A DNA stretch of 64,000 bases from Burkholderia lata (GCF_000012945.1 NC_007511.1:2542001-2606000), one strand, 5' to 3'. Counted from the stretch's first letter, positions 52,176 to 61,983 are shown. Numbers and translations: made by a program. Notes: generated from the sequence alone by a model not told the origin.

Positions 52176-54401
52176 TCAGGCGCTCAGGTATTCGTGCACG
52201 GCCGCATAGCCGCGGCCGTAGCCGCGCGCCTTCGGCGGCACGCCGTTGAAGATCCCGCCTTCCAGATCGACGCCCGCGGTGCGCAGGCGCTTGATCGCGT
52301 CGGCGATCTCGCCTTCGGTATGCATGCCCGAGCGCAGCACGAGGAACGTCGAGCCGGCCATGCGGCCGATGATCGTCGCGTCGGTCACCGCCAGCACCGG
52401 CGGCGAATCGATCAGCACGACGTCGTAGCGCTTGCCGAGCCCTTCGAGGTATTGCGGCAGGCGCGTCGACATCAGCAGCTCCGACGGGTTCGGCGGGCGC
52501 GTGCCGGCCGAGATGAACGACAGGCCCTGCACCGGCGTCTCGCGCACGGCGTCCTCGAGCGCCGACTGGTCGCTCAGCAGCTCGGACAGGCCCGGCTGCG
52601 ACGTGAGGCCAAAGTAGCGGTCGAGCAGGCCGCGGCGCATGTCGGCGTCGATCAGCAGCACGCGCTTGCCCGAATGCGCGAGCAGCACCGCGAGGTTGAC
52701 CGTCAGGAAGCTCTTGCCGATGCCGGGCGTCGGGCCCGTCAGCACGATCACGCGATTCTTCGCATCCATCATCGCGAACTGCATCGCGGTGCGCAGGCTG
52801 CGCAGGCTCTCGACGCTGAGATCCTTCGGACGCAGGCTCGCGAGGATCGGCCGCGCACGGCTGCCGCCCTTTTCGGCCTGCGCGTCGAGCTTCACCTGCT
52901 CGGCGCTTTGCGGCACCAGCCCGTACAGCGGCAGGTTGAACGCGCGCTCGATGCGGTCGGGATCCTCGATGCCCTGGAACATGTTGCGGCGCAGGAACAC
53001 GACGCCCGTGCCGAGGATCATCCCGAGGAACACGGCAGCCGACAGGATCAGCACCTTCTTCGGCTTGACCGGATCGCCCGGACGCAGCGCCGAATCGATC
53101 AGGTGGATGTTGCCGCCCGTGCCGGCCTTCTGCACCGACAGCTCCTGCACGCGGTTCAGCAGCAGCACGTAGATGTCCTCGGCAACCTTCGCGTCACGCT
53201 GCAGCTGGACGGCCTTCACTTCGGTGGCCGGCAGGCTGCGGAAGCGGTTGCTGAACTTGTCCTTCTCGCCCTGCAGCTCCGCGAGCTGCTGCTTCGCGGC
53301 GATCACCATCGGGTGCGAATCGGTGAAACGCTGCGCGAGCGACGCGAGCTGCAGGCGCTGTGCGGCGATCTGCTGCTCGTACTGCACGCTGCCCTCGAGG
53401 TAGACCTTCGCCTCGTCGCTCGCGTTGATCGAGCCCGACGTGCGCTGGTACTGCGTCAGCGCGGCTTCCGCGCGTTCAAGGTCGGCCTTCAGGCGCGGCT
53501 CCTCGCCCTTCAGGAAGTCGAGCATCTTGGTCGCTTCCGCCTGCTTCGCGACCACGTGCTGGTTCAGGTACGACTGCGCGAGCGCATTCGCGATCGCGGC
53601 GGTCTGGTCCGGATCCTTGCCTTCGAGCGAGATCTGCACGACGCCCGTCTGCTTGCCCTGCTCGGTCACCTGGATGCCGGTCTGGAAGCCGCTGATCGCG
53701 TCGAGATCGTTGTAGCGGACCACCGTGAACTGCGTGCCGGGGCGCGCGACGAGCTTCGACACGAGCAGCGTCACGCCGCCGCCCTGCGCCGATTCACCGA
53801 CATGGCCCGACAGCAGCCGCATGCCGTTCTGGTCGACGATCGAATAGGTGCCGTTCGGGCCGGCCGTCAGCGTCAGCTTCTTGCCTTCAAGTGCCGGCAC
53901 GACGTTGATCGAATCGACGTCGGCGACTTCGCCGCCCCAGGCGTACGACTTCAGGCCGAGCCACGGCCGCGCCGGTTCGCCCGGCGTCGCGATGCGCGCG
54001 GCAAGGCTGCCGATCACCGGCAGCGTCTTCGGCACGACCGAGAAATTCAGCTTGAACTGCTCGACCACCGGCGCGACGACGCCGCGGCTCTTGATGATCT
54101 CGATTTCCGCGTCGGTCGGCGCCTGCTGCGGGCCGCTGTTGATCATCGCGCCCGTCTGCGTCTGCGTGAGCGCCTGCGACGTGTTGTCGTTGCCCTCGAC
54201 CCGCACGTGCACGTCGGCCTGGTAGACCGGCTTCGCGATGTAGCAGTAGAGGCCGGCGAGCGCCACGACCGTCACCGCGATGCCGAGCAGCAGCCAGATG
54301 TCGTCCATGATCACCTGGAGCAGCTGGCCGAGGACGACGTCCTCTTCCTCGGTTTTCGCGGACAGATCCGCGTAGGAGTGTTTCGCTTGCGTGTTCACCA
54401 T
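52176..54401 (-). CDS. bceF: polysaccharide copolymerase / tyrosine autokinase BceF
   Basis: This 741-residue BY-kinase fuses a Wzz-like chain-length domain to a cytoplasmic tyrosine kinase. The N-terminal membrane segment is near 36-56, the periplasmic coiled region about 60-445, and the second membrane segment about 449-470. The kinase has Walker A TGPTPGIGKS (about 555-564), Walker A' VLLIDADMRRG (about 581-591) and Walker B VLIDSPP. The C-terminal tyrosine cluster is small: Tyr728, Tyr732 and Tyr738 (GYGRGYAAVHEYLSA). BceF is known to autophosphorylate and be reversed by BceD; both are encoded here. It controls cepacian length and export. Confidence 0.96.
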   Translation of the reverse strand: MVNTQAKHSYADLSAKTEEEDVVLGQLLQVIMDDIWLLLGIAVTVVALAGLYCYIAKPVYQADVHVRVEGNDNTSQALTQTQTGAMINSGPQQAPTDAEIEIIKSRGVVAPVVEQFKLNFSVVPKTLPVIGSLAARIATPGEPARPWLGLKSYAWGGEVADVDSINVVPALEGKKLTLTAGPNGTYSIVDQNGMRLLSGHVGESAQGGGVTLLVSKLVARPGTQFTVVRYNDLDAISGFQTGIQVTEQGKQTGVVQISLEGKDPDQTAAIANALAQSYLNQHVVAKQAEATKMLDFLKGEEPRLKADLERAEAALTQYQRTSGSINASDEAKVYLEGSVQYEQQIAAQRLQLASLAQRFTDSHPMVIAAKQQLAELQGEKDKFSNRFRSLPATEVKAVQLQRDAKVAEDIYVLLLNRVQELSVQKAGTGGNIHLIDSALRPGDPVKPKKVLILSAAVFLGMILGTGVVFLRRNMFQGIEDPDRIERAFNLPLYGLVPQSAEQVKLDAQAEKGGSRARPILASLRPKDLSVESLRSLRTAMQFAMMDAKNRVIVLTGPTPGIGKSFLTVNLAVLLAHSGKRVLLIDADMRRGLLDRYFGLTSQPGLSELLSDQSALEDAVRETPVQGLSFISAGTRPPNPSELLMSTRLPQYLEGLGKRYDVVLIDSPPVLAVTDATIIGRMAGSTFLVLRSGMHTEGEIADAIKRLRTAGVDLEGGIFNGVPPKARGYGRGYAAVHEYLSA

Positions 54402-54451
54402 TCGTTCCCGCTTGAGTGGTGCCGGGGCGGAGGCGCCGCCCCGGCGGGCTA

Positions 54452-55645
54452 TCAGCGCGTGATTTGCCGCATGAAGAAGATCGTCTGGATCGTCGGCAGC
54501 ACCTGCTGCAGCACACGGTTGAACTGCACCGAGCTGGCCGTGCTGACGTAGACCACGTCGAGCGGCTGAAGCGGGAAGCGGCTCGACAGCATCAGCGCAT
54601 CGGGCTGCGTCATGTCGAGACGGAACACTTCAGGCTTCGTCGGGTTGTCGCGCATCCCGCGCATCACGTAGATCTTGCGCGGGTTCGCGTCGGTATCGAG
54701 GATGCCGCCGCCCGCGGTCAGCGCGTCGGCGATGGTCAGGCGGCCCTTGAGCATCGGCACCGTGACCGGCGTCTTGACCTCGCCCATGATGAACACGCGG
54801 CTGTCGCTGCGGTCCGGCACGTTGACGATGTCGCCCGGCTGCAGCATCACGTTCTGCTTCACTTCGCCGCGATCGAGCACGCCGTTCGCGTCGAGCGTGT
54901 AGAGCTTGCCGTCGCGCGTCAGGCGCACGCGCTGCAGGTCGGCCTCGTTGGTCGAGCCGCCCGAGCGCGAGATCGCGTCGACGAGCGTCAGCGGCACGTC
55001 GCTCACCGCGAGCGGGCCCGGCTGCTTCACCTCGCCCGTCACCTGCACCTTCTGGCTGCGGAACGACAGCACGCGCACGTCGAGCTGCGGATTCTTCACG
55101 TAGCGCGACAGCGTGGTCGCCATCTGCTCGCGGATCTGCGCGACCGTCTTGCCGGCCACCTTGATGCGGCCGACGAACGGGAAGAAGATCGTGCCGTCGG
55201 CGGCGACCGTCTGGCCATACGGATCGGCCTGGCCCGGCAGCGCGGTCGTATACGGCTGCTGCAGCGCACCCGCGACCGTCTGCGTCGTGTTGCCGCCGCT
55301 CGAGAACGACTGGCCCTGCGGCGTCGTCAGCTCGGGGTGGTCCCACACGGTCACGCCGAGGATGTCCTGCGGGCCGACGCGGTACACGTACTCCGACGGA
55401 TCGGTATAACGTCCCGGCGGCAGCGGATGATCGACCTGCGCTTTCTGCAGCTGGTCCATCACCACTTTGGCGTCGATGTAATGAACCGGATAGGTTTCAG
55501 CCGCTTGCTGGCGGCCTTCGTCCTTCAGGTTCGACGAGTCGAGGTAGTTGCCGGGCGCGGTTGCACAGGCTGACAGGAAAGTCGTCAGCGCGACGGCAAG
55601 CGCCACCGGGCGCATCGGGCGTTTCAGCATAGTTTCTGTAGCCAT
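54452..55645 (-). CDS. bceE: outer-membrane polysaccharide export lipoprotein BceE
   Basis: This 397-residue Wza-like protein has a lipoprotein signal ending in the lipobox LSAC (Cys27 if started at 55645). A Poly_export domain (YRVGPQDILGVTVWDHPEL; DGTIFFPFVGRIKVAGKTV) and SLBB domains (KVQVTGEVKQPGPLAV; VFIMGEVKTPVTVPM) follow. The C-terminal part ending FFMRQITR completes the outer-membrane exit channel. Start is uncertain: ATG 55645 or ATG 55630 (MLKRPMRP). Both lie within the 3' end of bceD, so the genes overlap. Confidence 0.93.
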   Translation of the reverse strand: MATETMLKRPMRPVALAVALTTFLSACATAPGNYLDSSNLKDEGRQQAAETYPVHYIDAKVVMDQLQKAQVDHPLPPGRYTDPSEYVYRVGPQDILGVTVWDHPELTTPQGQSFSSGGNTTQTVAGALQQPYTTALPGQADPYGQTVAADGTIFFPFVGRIKVAGKTVAQIREQMATTLSRYVKNPQLDVRVLSFRSQKVQVTGEVKQPGPLAVSDVPLTLVDAISRSGGSTNEADLQRVRLTRDGKLYTLDANGVLDRGEVKQNVMLQPGDIVNVPDRSDSRVFIMGEVKTPVTVPMLKGRLTIADALTAGGGILDTDANPRKIYVMRGMRDNPTKPEVFRLDMTQPDALMLSSRFPLQPLDVVYVSTASSVQFNRVLQQVLPTIQTIFFMRQITR

Positions 55646-56067
55646 CCTTGAACCAGACGTTCGATCAGTGAGTAGCTCTCGCGGTAATCGGCCTCGGGGC
55701 CGCCGTGCGGATCGGCAATCTCGGCCCCTTCCCACTTGCCAAGCAGGTGGACCTTGCCGCGCGCGAACGGATCGACCGATTCGACGGCCTTGATCTGTTC
55801 GCGCTCGCTGACGAGAATCAGGTCGGCGTCGCGCACGATCCGGCGCGACAGCCGCCGCGAGCGATGGGTCGTCGCATCGACGCCCCGCTCGGCGAGCAAC
55901 TGACGCATCACCGGATCGATGCCGTCGCCGTCGTTCGCATGCACGCCCGCCGAGTGGAACGTCGGGCGCGGGCCGCCGCGCGACGCGGCGTGCGACTTGA
56001 ACAGCATTTCCGCTGCCGGGCTGCGGCAGACATTCGCGTGGCAGACGATCAGGATGTTCCGGAACAT
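55624..56067 (-). CDS. bceD: low-molecular-weight protein tyrosine phosphatase BceD
   Basis: This 147-residue LMW-PTP dephosphorylates the BY-kinase BceF. The active-site P-loop is VCHANVCRSP (Cys9, Arg15) and the general-acid Asp119 is in ADPHGG. Most relatives have CxGNxCRSP; the Ala at the third position is a small departure that retains the loop. It lies 30 bases after bceC and overlaps bceE by about 22 bases. The phosphatase/kinase pair is a standard feature of tyrosine-kinase-controlled EPS systems. Confidence 0.94.
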   Translation of the reverse strand: MFRNILIVCHANVCRSPAAEMLFKSHAASRGGPRPTFHSAGVHANDGDGIDPVMRQLLAERGVDATTHRSRRLSRRIVRDADLILVSEREQIKAVESVDPFARGKVHLLGKWEGAEIADPHGGPEADYRESYSLIERLVQGWLQKLC

Positions 56068-56097
56068 GGCGTCTCGTTACGAGTGACGGGAAACGGG

Positions 56098-57510
56098 TTA
56101 CGCGCTCGCGGGCGCGGTGCCCGGCACGCGGGCGGCGACGGCCTGGCGCGAGCCCGGCCGGCCGATCGGGTGGTATTCGATGCCCTGCTCGCTCATCGTC
56201 TCCGGCTCGTACAGGTTGCGGCCGTCGAAGATCACCGGCGATTTCCACAAGCGGCCGAGCGCGACGAAGTCGGGGCTCTTGAAGATCTTCCATTCGGTGA
56301 CGATCACGAGCGCGTCGGCATCGCGTGCGGCCTGCGCCTCGTCGTCGACGAAGCTCAGGCGCTCGAGCCAGCTCGGGTGATCGGCGAGATCGAGCGCGAT
56401 CACGCGGCGCGCTTCCTGCTGCGCGACCGGGTCGTACGCGGCGATGCGCGCCCCGCGCGACAGCAGCTCGGCGATCAGCTCGCGGCTCGGCGCTTCGCGC
56501 ATGTCGTCGGTGTTCGGCTTGAACGCGAGGCCCCAGATGGCGAAGGTGCGGCCGGTCAGGTCCTCGCCGAAACGCGCGACGATCTTCTCGGCGAGCACGC
56601 GCTTTTGCGTGGCGTTGACCGACGACACCGCCTTCAGGATCTGCAGGGCCTGCCCGTGCTCGTCGGCCGTGCGGATCAGCGCCTCGACGTCCTTCGGGAA
56701 GCACGAGCCGCCGTAGCCGCAGCCGGCATACAGGAAGTGATAGCCGATGCGCGGATCGGAGCCGATCCCGCGGCGCACGGCCTCGATGTCCGCGCCGAAG
56801 CGGTCGGCGAGGTTGGCCAGCTCGTTCATGAACGAGATGCGGGTCGCGAGCATCGCGTTCGCCGCGTATTTCGTGAACTCGGCCGAGCGCACGTCCATGT
56901 ACAGCGTGCGTTCGTGGTTGCGGTTGAACGGCGCGTACAGCTTCTTCATCAGCTCGCGGGCGCGCTCGCCCGGCACGTCGTCGTCGCAGCCGATCACGAT
57001 GCGGTCCGGCCGCGTGAAATCGTCGACCGCCGCGCCTTCCTTCAGGAATTCCGGATTCGACACGACCGAGAACATCTGGTCGCCGCCGCGCTTCGCGAGT
57101 TCTTCCGCCACCGCCGCGCGCACGCGCTCGGCCGTGCCGACCGGCACCGTCGACTTGTCGACGATCACCTTGAAGCCGGTCATGTAGCGGCCGATGTTGC
57201 GTGCGGCCGCGAGCACGTATTGCAGGTCGGCCGAACCGTCCTCGTCGGGCGGCGTGCCGACTGCGATGAACTGCACGTCGCCGTGCGCGACCGCGGCCTC
57301 GATATCGGTCGAGAAGCGCAGGCGGCCGGCCGAGCGGTTGCGCGCGATCACTTCCTTCAGGCCCGGCTCGTGGATCGGCACGCCGCCGTTGTTCAGGATG
57401 TCGATCTTTGCCTGGTCGACGTCGAGACAGAACACGTCGTGCCCGATGTCGGCGAGACACGCGCCGGTGACAAGACCTACGTAACCGCTGCCGATGATAG
57501 TCAGATTCAT
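56098..57510 (-). CDS. bceC: UDP-glucose dehydrogenase BceC
   Basis: This 470-residue enzyme oxidises UDP-glucose to UDP-glucuronate, a precursor of the glucuronic acid in cepacian. The N-terminal NAD+ site GSGYVG (7-12), the catalytic Cys270 ([10 protein letters not shown]), Glu154 (NPEFLKEG) and Lys214 ([10 protein letters not shown]) are present. The C-terminal UDP-binding domain ([15 protein letters not shown]) is also intact. ATG 57510 gives the canonical N-terminus [14 protein letters not shown]. It follows bceB with an 80-base gap. Confidence 0.96.
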   Translation of the reverse strand: MNLTIIGSGYVGLVTGACLADIGHDVFCLDVDQAKIDILNNGGVPIHEPGLKEVIARNRSAGRLRFSTDIEAAVAHGDVQFIAVGTPPDEDGSADLQYVLAAARNIGRYMTGFKVIVDKSTVPVGTAERVRAAVAEELAKRGGDQMFSVVSNPEFLKEGAAVDDFTRPDRIVIGCDDDVPGERARELMKKLYAPFNRNHERTLYMDVRSAEFTKYAANAMLATRISFMNELANLADRFGADIEAVRRGIGSDPRIGYHFLYAGCGYGGSCFPKDVEALIRTADEHGQALQILKAVSSVNATQKRVLAEKIVARFGEDLTGRTFAIWGLAFKPNTDDMREAPSRELIAELLSRGARIAAYDPVAQQEARRVIALDLADHPSWLERLSFVDDEAQAARDADALVIVTEWKIFKSPDFVALGRLWKSPVIFDGRNLYEPETMSEQGIEYHPIGRPGSRQAVAARVPGTAPASA

Positions 57511-57590
57511 GATGTGTCGGGCCTCTTGACCAATGATTCGAAATTCGTAAAACCGGAATGCCTGCGTGGCGCGATCTCGGTGCTCGGTAC

Positions 57591-58964
57591 TTAGTACGCG
57601 TTGCTGCCGGTGAAACCTTTCCAGAGCGTCAGCACGACGATCTTGATGTCGAGCCAGAACGACCAGTTCTGCATGTAGTACAGATCGAGCTTCACGCGTC
57701 CCATCATCTTCTCGATCTGGTCGGTCTCGCCGCGGAAGCCGTTGATCTGCGCCCACCCGGTGATGCCCGGCTTGATCCGGTAGCGGAACATGTAGCCCTT
57801 GACCAGATCCTTGTAGATGTCGTCGTGCGCGAGCGCATGCGGGCGCGGGCCGACGACCGACATCTCGCCCTTCAGCACGTTGATGAACTGCGGCAGCTCG
57901 TCGAGGCTCGTGCGGCGCAGGAACCGGCCGACCGGCGTCACGCGCGAATCGTTCTTCTTCGCCTGCGTGACCTGCCCCGCCACTTCCTGGTGCACCTTCA
58001 TCGAGCGGAACTTGTAGATCTCGAACTCATGCCCGTCGATGCCCTTGCGCTTCTGGCGGAAGAACACCGGCCCGCGCGACGTCAGCTTGATCAGGCACGC
58101 GATCAGCAACATCACCGGTGCGAGGCCCGTGAGCGCCACCAGCGCGAACGCCCGGTCGAACACGAACTTCGGCAGGATCCGCACGTCGGTGATCGGCGAC
58201 GCCGCGAGGTTGATCGCCGGCACGCCGAGCACCTCGACCACTTCCTGGTTGAAGAACGACAGCGTGCGCACGTCCGGGATGAAGCGGATGTTCACGAAGT
58301 CGTGGCGGAACACCGTCACGATCTGGTGAATCCGGCGCTCTTCGGTGATCGGCAGCGTGAGCCACAGCTCGCTGATCGCGCGGCTGCGCACCAGCCACAC
58401 CAGCGATTCGAACTGCCGCTCGATGCGCACGTCGTCGAGCGCGACTTCGCCCGGCGCTTCGCTTTCGTCGTACACGCACACCGGATTGAAACCGGCTTCC
58501 GGCCGCGCCCGCATCTGGGCGATCAGCCGCCGCGCCGCCGGCGTCCCGCCGACGATCGCGACCGCCTTCAGGTTGTAGCCGCCGCGGCGCAGTTGCCGCA
58601 GCACGACGTGCACGCAGGCCTTCGAACCGACCAGCAGCGCCATCGTCACGAGCGCCCAGTAACCCAGCCACAGCCGCGACAGGTCGCCCGACTGATGAAA
58701 GCTGAAGCTCAGCAGGATCCCCGCGAGCTCGACCACCAGCCATGCGAACGCGACCCGCCCCACCAGCCCGACGAGACGCTTGCCGCGCCACGACTGGTAA
58801 ATGCCGAACGCGGGAAAGCACACGACGACGAGCAGGCAATCGAACAGCATCATCGTGCGCTGCAGGTCGTTGAGCCAGATGCTGCCACCGTGCAGCGTGG
58901 CGGCGATCAGCGCCCCCATCACGACCATCGCGATATCGATGACTCTCGCCAGCACGCTCAACAT
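57591..58964 (-). CDS. bceB: undecaprenyl-phosphate glucose phosphotransferase BceB
   Basis: This 457-residue polyprenyl-phosphate glycosyl-1-phosphate transferase starts cepacian repeat units on undecaprenyl phosphate. It has four N-terminal membrane segments (about 8-30, 36-58, 70-95 and 100-120), a CoA-binding-like middle region, and another membrane segment at about 255-280. The C-terminal catalytic domain has [34 protein letters not shown] and [21 protein letters not shown] 58964 follows GAGG by 8 bases; a GTG at 59024 would add 20 residues. The frame is uninterrupted, unlike the 11-bp deletion reported in bceB of some epidemic B. cenocepacia. Confidence 0.94.
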   Translation of the reverse strand: MLSVLARVIDIAMVVMGALIAATLHGGSIWLNDLQRTMMLFDCLLVVVCFPAFGIYQSWRGKRLVGLVGRVAFAWLVVELAGILLSFSFHQSGDLSRLWLGYWALVTMALLVGSKACVHVVLRQLRRGGYNLKAVAIVGGTPAARRLIAQMRARPEAGFNPVCVYDESEAPGEVALDDVRIERQFESLVWLVRSRAISELWLTLPITEERRIHQIVTVFRHDFVNIRFIPDVRTLSFFNQEVVEVLGVPAINLAASPITDVRILPKFVFDRAFALVALTGLAPVMLLIACLIKLTSRGPVFFRQKRKGIDGHEFEIYKFRSMKVHQEVAGQVTQAKKNDSRVTPVGRFLRRTSLDELPQFINVLKGEMSVVGPRPHALAHDDIYKDLVKGYMFRYRIKPGITGWAQINGFRGETDQIEKMMGRVKLDLYYMQNWSFWLDIKIVVLTLWKGFTGSNAY

Positions 58965-59392
58965 GTCTGCTTCCTCTTTGAACAGGCGTTTGCCGAACAG
59001 CTCCTTGTGCGACCCGTGCCGCACATTCGATTCAAACGTTGCATGACGCTATTGAAGCGACAAGAAAATTCCTCCTCAAGCGCACAAGTATTTCGAAAAA
59101 TAATCGGAAATTCTTGCCGCGAAGTTTTTGAATTAATTCGGCACGTTTTCCCGAAATGCTCGGAAATCGGGAATTTTTCGGAAGCTTTACGATTTCCGCT
59201 CACCCTTTGCGGGCGGTCAAGACCAGCCGATTCACGGATTTATTTTTTAATTTTTTATTTGCATCGGATGCTAGCGCGGAAAATTCTTCCTGATGAATGC
59301 CTGGCGAATATCAGGCAATGGGTCCGGTTTTATTGTCGATTTACTTCATGCTACAACGACAGGCACTGACTTCAACCGTGGAGAGTGTCCTC
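58965..59392. promoter_or_regulatory. AT-rich divergent control region between bceB and bceA
   Basis: These 428 bases are far richer in A/T than the flanking genes and must carry the promoters for bceB-K (left) and bceA (right). TCGGAAAT appears twice (59104-59111 and 59160-59167). An inverted repeat TTTTCCCGA (59146-59154) / TCGGGAA (59167-59173) surrounds the second copy. TTTTTTAATTTTTTATTTGC (about 59240-59262) is a likely promoter or UP-element area for bceA. No sigma-54 site could be proven. Confidence 0.65.
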
Positions 59393-60919
59393 ATGAATGC
59401 TCCGGCCGTGGCTGCCGAAACGCGCCATTCTTCTTCCACCGCCCCCGCCGCCGGCACGCGCGTCGCCGTGCAACCGGTGATTCTCGCCGGTGGGTCCGGC
59501 ACGCGCCTGTGGCCGATGTCGCGCGAACGTTTTCCGAAACAGCTGATCGGCCTGCTCGGCGAACATTCGCTGCTGCAGTCGACCGCGCTGCGCCTCGACG
59601 GCCTGACGGCCGACCATCCGCTGAACGACGACGTGCTGATCGTATGCGGCGAGGATCACCGCTTCACCACTGCCGAGCAGCTGCGCCTGACCGGCAAACC
59701 GGCGTCGATCATGCTCGAGCCGATCGGCCGCGACACCGCGCCCGCGCTGACGCTCGCCGCGTTGCGGCTGGTCGCCGGCGGCAACGATGCGGTGATGACC
59801 GTGATGCCGGCCGACCATGCGGTCGCCGACCTGCCGCGCTTCCACGCGGCCGTTGCGGCCGGCGTGCACTGCGCGATGCAAGGCAAGATCGCGACGATGG
59901 GCATCGTGCCCACGCACGCGGAAACCGGCTACGGCTACATCCGCGTCGGCGCGCCGCTCGGCGACGCCGCCACCGGCAAACTCGACGTGCGCCGCCTCGA
60001 CCGCTTCGTCGAGAAGCCGCATCTCGAACTCGCTCAGCAGTACGTTGCATCGGGCGAATACTGGTGGAACAGCGGCATCTTCATCGTGCGCGCCTCGGTC
60101 TGGCTGAAGGCGATCCGCCAGCTCGAACCGGCGATCTACGCGGCCTGCGAACAGGCCGTCGCCCAGGGCAAGGCCGATGGCGATTTCTTCCGCGTCGATC
60201 GCGATGCATTCGCCGCGTCGCCGTCGAACTCGATCGACTACGCGGTGATGGAGCCGATCGCGAGCCTGCCGCAACTGTGCGAGAGCGTCGTCGTGCCGCT
60301 CGACGCGGGCTGGTCGGACGTCGGCTCGTGGGACGCGATCTGGCAGATCTCGCCGAAGGACGACGCGGACAACGTCGGCCGCGGCCACGTGCTGTTCGAA
60401 GGCGCGGAATCGACGTTCGCGCATTCGGAAAGCCGGCTCGTCGCGTGCCTCGGCACGCAGAACCTCGTCGTCGTCGAAACGCCCGACGCCGTGCTCGTCG
60501 CGGACAAGTCGCGCGTGCAGGACGTGAAGAAAATCGTCGGGCACATCAAGGCGCAACGCGGCGCGGAAGCGACCGATCACCGCAAGGTGCATCGCCCGTG
60601 GGGCCACTACGATTCGATCGACATGGGCGAACGCTTCCAGGTGAAACGCATCGTCGTGAAACCGGGTGCGCGCCTGTCGCTGCAGATGCACCACCATCGC
60701 GCCGAACACTGGATCGTCGTGCGCGGCACCGCGCGCATCACGCGCGGCGACGAAACGTTCCTGCTGTCCGAAAACGAATCGACGTACATCCCGCTCGGCG
60801 TGTCGCACCGCCTGGAGAACCCGGGCATGATGCCGCTCGAGCTGATCGAAGTGCAGTCGGGCGCGTATCTCGGCGAGGACGACATCGTCCGCTTCGACGA
60901 TACCTACGGCCGGCAGTAA
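59393..60919 (+). CDS. bceA: mannose-1-phosphate guanylyltransferase / mannose-6-phosphate isomerase BceA
   Basis: This 508-residue bifunctional enzyme feeds GDP-mannose to cepacian. The N-terminal pyrophosphorylase domain carries GGSGTRLWPMSRERFPKQ (about 46-63) and FVEKP. The C-terminal type II phosphomannose isomerase domain (about 385-500) has the cupin signature RPWGHYDSID and QMHHHRAEHWIVVRGTA. ATG 59393 is 8-10 bases after GGAGAG; an upstream in-frame ATG at 59348 is less likely. It is divergent from bceB-K across the AT-rich control region. Confidence 0.96.
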   Translation: MNAPAVAAETRHSSSTAPAAGTRVAVQPVILAGGSGTRLWPMSRERFPKQLIGLLGEHSLLQSTALRLDGLTADHPLNDDVLIVCGEDHRFTTAEQLRLTGKPASIMLEPIGRDTAPALTLAALRLVAGGNDAVMTVMPADHAVADLPRFHAAVAAGVHCAMQGKIATMGIVPTHAETGYGYIRVGAPLGDAATGKLDVRRLDRFVEKPHLELAQQYVASGEYWWNSGIFIVRASVWLKAIRQLEPAIYAACEQAVAQGKADGDFFRVDRDAFAASPSNSIDYAVMEPIASLPQLCESVVVPLDAGWSDVGSWDAIWQISPKDDADNVGRGHVLFEGAESTFAHSESRLVACLGTQNLVVVETPDAVLVADKSRVQDVKKIVGHIKAQRGAEATDHRKVHRPWGHYDSIDMGERFQVKRIVVKPGARLSLQMHHHRAEHWIVVRGTARITRGDETFLLSENESTYIPLGVSHRLENPGMMPLELIEVQSGAYLGEDDIVRFDDTYGRQ

Positions 60920-60931
60920 CGCACGTGCACA

Positions 60932-60960
60932 TGGGGCGCCGCTTCGACGGCGGCGCCCCA
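60932..60960. terminator. GC hairpin after bceA
   Basis: A perfect 11-bp stem TGGGGCGCCGC (60932-60942) / GCGGCGCCCCA (60950-60960) with a 7-base loop stands 12 bases after the bceA stop, between convergent genes. There is no T-run, so efficiency is uncertain. Confidence 0.55.
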
Positions 60961-61041
60961 GGCAAGGCAAGCATGGAAAGACGGAACTTCCGCGCGGGCG
61001 TCGTGGCACACGACGGCCCGCGCGTTTCAGCGGGCCGGCGA

Positions 61042-61983
61042 TCAGCCGACGCGGTAGACGTACTCGCGGCGCTCCGGCTGCACCGGATCGTTGCGGCTTT
61101 CGGACAGCGCGCTCGCATGACGCTCGGCGATGAAGCGCTGGATGTCCGACTCGGCACGCGCGAGCGCGGACAGGCCGGCCAGCACCTCGCCTTGCGGCTC
61201 GCGCGCCGGCTCGTCGCTCGCGCCATGGCGATCGATCCACTGGCGCGCCCAGTCGAGCGCGAACTGCTCGGCTTCCTCGGCATCGGTGAAGCGCGGGCCG
61301 ATCAGGCCCGAGCGCTCGACGCGCCGGTCCTCCTGCGAAATCTCGGCCCACGCGCGATACATCAGGTTCTGCACGGGCTGCGCGATGCCGCAGATCGTAT
61401 AGCCGCGATATTCGTCGACTTGCGGTTCGGCCGCGGCGAAGCTCGCCGACGACGCATGCGCATGGCGCAGCTCTGTCGACGGCGCACCGGGCACCTCGAA
61501 CGACACGGCCGACGAATCGACCGCTTCGTCGACCGGCATCGCACTCAGCGACGCGCCCTCGCCCTCCCAAACGTTTGCCTGAGCGACCGGCAATTGCCAC
61601 GATTCGGGGTTTTGCCAGAACACGCCGCGCAAGCGATCGTTGTCGGGCACGGGCTCGGCACGGCGCGCGGGCACGACCGGCACCGGCGGCGGCGGAATAT
61701 ACGCGAACGTGCGCCCGCTGAACTGGGTCAGCACGTCGATCATCTGCAGCAGCGTGCCGGACGCCAGCCACTCCTCGTAACGGCGACGGCACGTCGGCCC
61801 GGACGGATAACGACCGGGCAGCTTCGACCAGGCTTCACCGGTCGTCAGGATCCAGAGCACCGCGTTGGCAACGACGCGCGGTTCGGCTCGTGGACGCCCA
61901 CGACGGTTCAGCCGGATGGGTTCATCGGCGATCAGCGTTGAAAGACGAAACCACTCTTCATCGTTAAGCTCATCGAAGAACAT
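61042..61983 (-). CDS. transposase-derived DNA-binding protein with an unrelated C-terminal domain
   Basis: This 313-residue protein has three parts. The first 90 residues (WFRLSTLIADEPIRLNRRGRPR, then VVANAVLWILTTGEAWSKLP and TCRRRYEEWLASGTLLQM) match the helix-turn-helix head of IS5/DUF4096 transposases. The DDE catalytic part is absent. Residues about 95-205 are a proline/alanine-rich linker. The end (YRGYTICGIAQPVQNLMYRAWAEI, then LIGPRFTDAEEAEQFALDWARQWID) looks like a small separate domain found in Burkholderia hypothetical proteins. GGAGAG precedes ATG 61983. It is most likely a domesticated transcription regulator. Its position beside bceA and its AT-rich upstream region suggest a link to exopolysaccharide control, not shown. 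Confidence 0.75.
   Translation of the reverse strand: MFFDELNDEEWFRLSTLIADEPIRLNRRGRPRAEPRVVANAVLWILTTGEAWSKLPGRYPSGPTCRRRYEEWLASGTLLQMIDVLTQFSGRTFAYIPPPPVPVVPARRAEPVPDNDRLRGVFWQNPESWQLPVAQANVWEGEGASLSAMPVDEAVDSSAVSFEVPGAPSTELRHAHASSASFAAAEPQVDEYRGYTICGIAQPVQNLMYRAWAEISQEDRRVERSGLIGPRFTDAEEAEQFALDWARQWIDRHGASDEPAREPQGEVLAGLSALARAESDIQRFIAERHASALSESRNDPVQPERREYVYRVG

Noticed and set aside
61042..61983. An intact IS5-type insertion sequence
   Set aside because: Only the DNA-binding head of a transposase is present. No DDE core, terminal inverted repeats or target-site duplication was seen.
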